A stretch of DNA of 8,512 nt from positions 1 to 8,512 of the forward strand of contig CALAHL010000153.1 in assembly GCA_937891725.1 (NCBI GenBank), given 5' to 3'. The translations under genes and the position numbers were made by a program. How positions within the stretch are numbered: the first letter of the stretch is position 1; every line of letters begins with the position of its first letter. This document shows positions 7,153 to 8,512 of the stretch, piece by piece. This DNA comes from an uncultured Rhodospirillaceae bacterium. GTDB taxonomy: Bacteria; Pseudomonadota; Alphaproteobacteria; Thalassobaculales; Thalassobaculaceae. The notes under the pieces were generated by a model. That model was not told where the DNA came from. It made no database searches and was given only the letters and a program-made list of their open reading frames with translations.

Positions 7153-8378
7153 CAGATCAGGCCCTTCGCTTCGAGCTTGGGGATCACAGCCCCGAGATCC
7201 TTATCGCCGCGACCACACAGATTCATCACCACGATCTGATCCTTCGGCCGATCGCCTATGAAGGTGCCGACATGGGCCAGCGCGTGGGCGGGCTCAAGCG
7301 CGGGAATAATCCCCTCCTTGCGGGAGCACAGCGCGAAGGCCTCCAGAGCCGCATCATCCGTGCAGGCGACATATTTCACCCGACCCAACTCGTGCAGCCA
7401 GGAATGCTCCGGGCCGATACCCGGATAATCCAGCCCGGCCGAGATCGAATGCGCTTCGGTGATCTGACCGTCATCGTCTTGCAGCAGATAGGTCCGGTTA
7501 CCGTGCAGCACGCCCGGTCGGCCGCCATTCAGCGACGCGGCATGCTTGTCTGTCTCCAGGCCCAGACCTCCCGCCTCGACGCCGATGATCTCGACATCGA
7601 CGTCGTCCAGGAACGGATGGAACAGACCCATCGCGTTCGAGCCGCCGCCGATACAGGCGACCAGTGTGTCCGGCAACCGTCCCTCGGCCGCCATCATCTG
7701 GACCTTGGTCTCCTCGCCAATGATCGACTGGAAGTCGCGGACCATGGCCGGATAGGGATGCGGGCCGGCAACCGTACCGATGATGTAGAAATGGGTCTCG
7801 GCCTTCGAAACCCAGTAACGCAGCGCCTCGTTCATCGCATCCTTCAGCGTGCCTGCGCCGGAGGTCACCGGATGCACCTCAGCACCGAGGAGCCGCATGC
7901 GATCGACATTGGGCTTCTGACGCTCGACGTCCTCGGCCCCCATGAAGACCTCGCAGGTCATGCCGAAAAGCGCACACGCGGTCGCGGTCGCAACACCGTG
8001 CTGACCGGCACCGGTCTCGGCGATGATGTGCTTCTTGCCCATGCGCTTGGCCAGCAGCGCCTGGCCCATCACATTGTTGATCTTGTGAGCGCCAGTGTGG
8101 TTCAGCTCATCGCGCTTGAAGTACAGCTTGGCGCCACCGAAATGTTCCGTCAGCCGCTCCGCGAAGTAGAGCGGGCTGGGTCGGCCGATATAGTGAGTGT
8201 GGAAATACTCGATGTCCTTCTTGAACGCCGGATCGGTCTTGGCATGGGTATAGGCGGCCTCGACCTCCAGGATCAGCGGCATCAGCGTTTCCGCGACATA
8301 ACGGCCTCCGAAGATGCCGAAATGGCCTTCGGCGTCGGGGCCGGCACGCAGAGAGTTCGGAACGGCGGCGACGGACAT
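7152..8378 (-). CDS. trpB: Tryptophan synthase beta subunit
   Basis: TrpB is the PLP enzyme that condenses indole with serine to give tryptophan. With the start chosen here it has 408 residues, normal for the family. The PLP lysine is K99 in GAHKINN, the catalytic glutamate is E121 in ETGAGQHG (22 residues later, as with K87 and E109 in the enteric enzyme), and GGGSNAMG (244-251) binds the cofactor phosphate. The opening HFGIFGGRYVAETLMPL (from residue 19) is typical. The ATG at 8378 (MSVAAV) is preferred because GGAGG sits eight bases before it. An ATG at 8393 overlaps that site, and a TTG at 8468 would add a cysteine-rich stretch unlike any TrpB. Translation is coupled to trpA through the one-base overlap. 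trpF, often the upstream partner in alphaproteobacteria, is not visible in the remaining bases. Confidence 0.97.
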   Translation of the reverse strand: MSVAAVPNSLRAGPDAEGHFGIFGGRYVAETLMPLILEVEAAYTHAKTDPAFKKDIEYFHTHYIGRPSPLYFAERLTEHFGGAKLYFKRDELNHTGAHKINNVMGQALLAKRMGKKHIIAETGAGQHGVATATACALFGMTCEVFMGAEDVERQKPNVDRMRLLGAEVHPVTSGAGTLKDAMNEALRYWVSKAETHFYIIGTVAGPHPYPAMVRDFQSIIGEETKVQMMAAEGRLPDTLVACIGGGSNAMGLFHPFLDDVDVEIIGVEAGGLGLETDKHAASLNGGRPGVLHGNRTYLLQDDDGQITEAHSISAGLDYPGIGPEHSWLHELGRVKYVACTDDAALEAFALCSRKEGIIPALEPAHALAHVGTFIGDRPKDQIVVMNLCGRGDKDLGAVIPKLEAKGLI

Positions 8379-8386
8379 CGCGCGGA

Positions 8387-8391
8387 CCTCC
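8387..8391 (-). promoter_or_regulatory. Ribosome binding site that decides the trpB start
   Basis: On the minus strand GGAGG lies eight bases before the ATG at 8378. It overlaps the in-frame ATG at 8393, which has no comparable site of its own. This supports the 408-residue TrpB over longer readings. Confidence 0.75.
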
Positions 8392-8393
8392 AT

Positions 8394-8512
8394 GGGCTGG
8401 TCGCACCCGGACAATACCGAGCATCTATTTTGACATGAGGTCTTAAGGCCGACCGGCCCGCCACGCAAGGAGGAGGTGCGGGTCGCGCCTATCTGCCGAC
8501 CAAAGGCCTCGC
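8394..8512 (-). other. Leader region upstream of trpB
   Basis: These last 119 bases hold no gene I can recognise. The trpB frame stays open to the window edge, but its translation (with a cysteine-rich patch) resembles neither TrpB nor the end of TrpF. The other two minus-strand frames stop within the region, one of them at 8489-8491. A short near-palindrome, GGCCGACCGGCC, lies at 8448-8459. No clear -35/-10 pair is visible on the minus strand: TATTGT (8411-8416) could be a -10 element but lacks a partner at proper spacing. The region is probably a trpB leader or the tail of an intergenic space. No attenuator with leader peptide Trp codons and a T-run was seen. Confidence 0.4.

Noticed and set aside
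8430..8435. TTGACA on the plus strand, a perfect -35 hexamer
   Set aside because: No -10-like hexamer occurs 16-18 bases downstream on the plus strand, where the DNA is GC-rich, and no plus-strand gene follows in the window.
7134..8438. A 434-codon open frame on the plus strand opposite trpB
   Set aside because: It mirrors the trpB coding sequence, which has intact PLP and catalytic residues. The antisense translation is rich in Arg, His and Gln and matches no family I know.
8448..8459. Near-palindrome GGCCGACCGGCC upstream of trpB as a possible operator
   Set aside because: Short GC palindromes are expected by chance at this composition. There is no second copy and no clear promoter beside it.
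8467..8478. Consensus-like AAGGAGGAGG on the plus strand followed directly by GTG, suggesting a divergent gene start
   Set aside because: The GTG at 8476 overlaps the site, so spacing is wrong, and no ATG, other GTG or TTG follows within the window. It could be reconsidered if sequence beyond 8512 shows a coding frame.

Overview
The window is an ordinary, fully packed piece of a GC-rich proteobacterial chromosome. Gene content and order (addA-trxA converging on trpB-trpA-accD-folC) point to an alphaproteobacterium. The AddA is of the alphaproteobacterial type, and the AccD N-terminus with its four-cysteine zinc finger looks Rhodospirillales-like, but that finer placement is only an impression. 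No mobile element, tRNA, rRNA, CRISPR array, integration site or phage-like gene was seen, and no stretch over about 135 bases lacks a gene.

Plus strand, 1-3919: a complete addA encodes the helicase-nuclease subunit of the AddAB double-strand-break resection enzyme. Its ATG appears to overlap the last bases of an upstream gene, plausibly addB. A 71-base gap with a small hairpin leads to trxA (thioredoxin 1), whose base composition is clearly lower in GC than its neighbours. Behind trxA lies a strong intrinsic terminator (3955-4014).

Minus strand, 8378 down to 4027: four tightly spaced genes are read towards the terminator in the order trpB, trpA, accD, folC. trpB and trpA share one base (TGATG), trpA and accD are 21 bases apart, and accD and folC are 9 bases apart, so one transcript with translational coupling is likely. 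The products are the two tryptophan synthase subunits, the acetyl-CoA carboxylase carboxyltransferase beta subunit, and folylpolyglutamate/dihydrofolate synthase. The cluster therefore joins tryptophan, fatty acid and folate metabolism, a known conserved housekeeping arrangement in proteobacteria.

The two transcription units converge at about 3920-4026. All six complete proteins keep their key catalytic residues and normal lengths. I found no sign of a new biological system. The points worth a second look are small: the trpB start, the compositional dip at trxA, the addB/addA overlap, the hairpin before trxA, and the nested structure of the shared terminator region.
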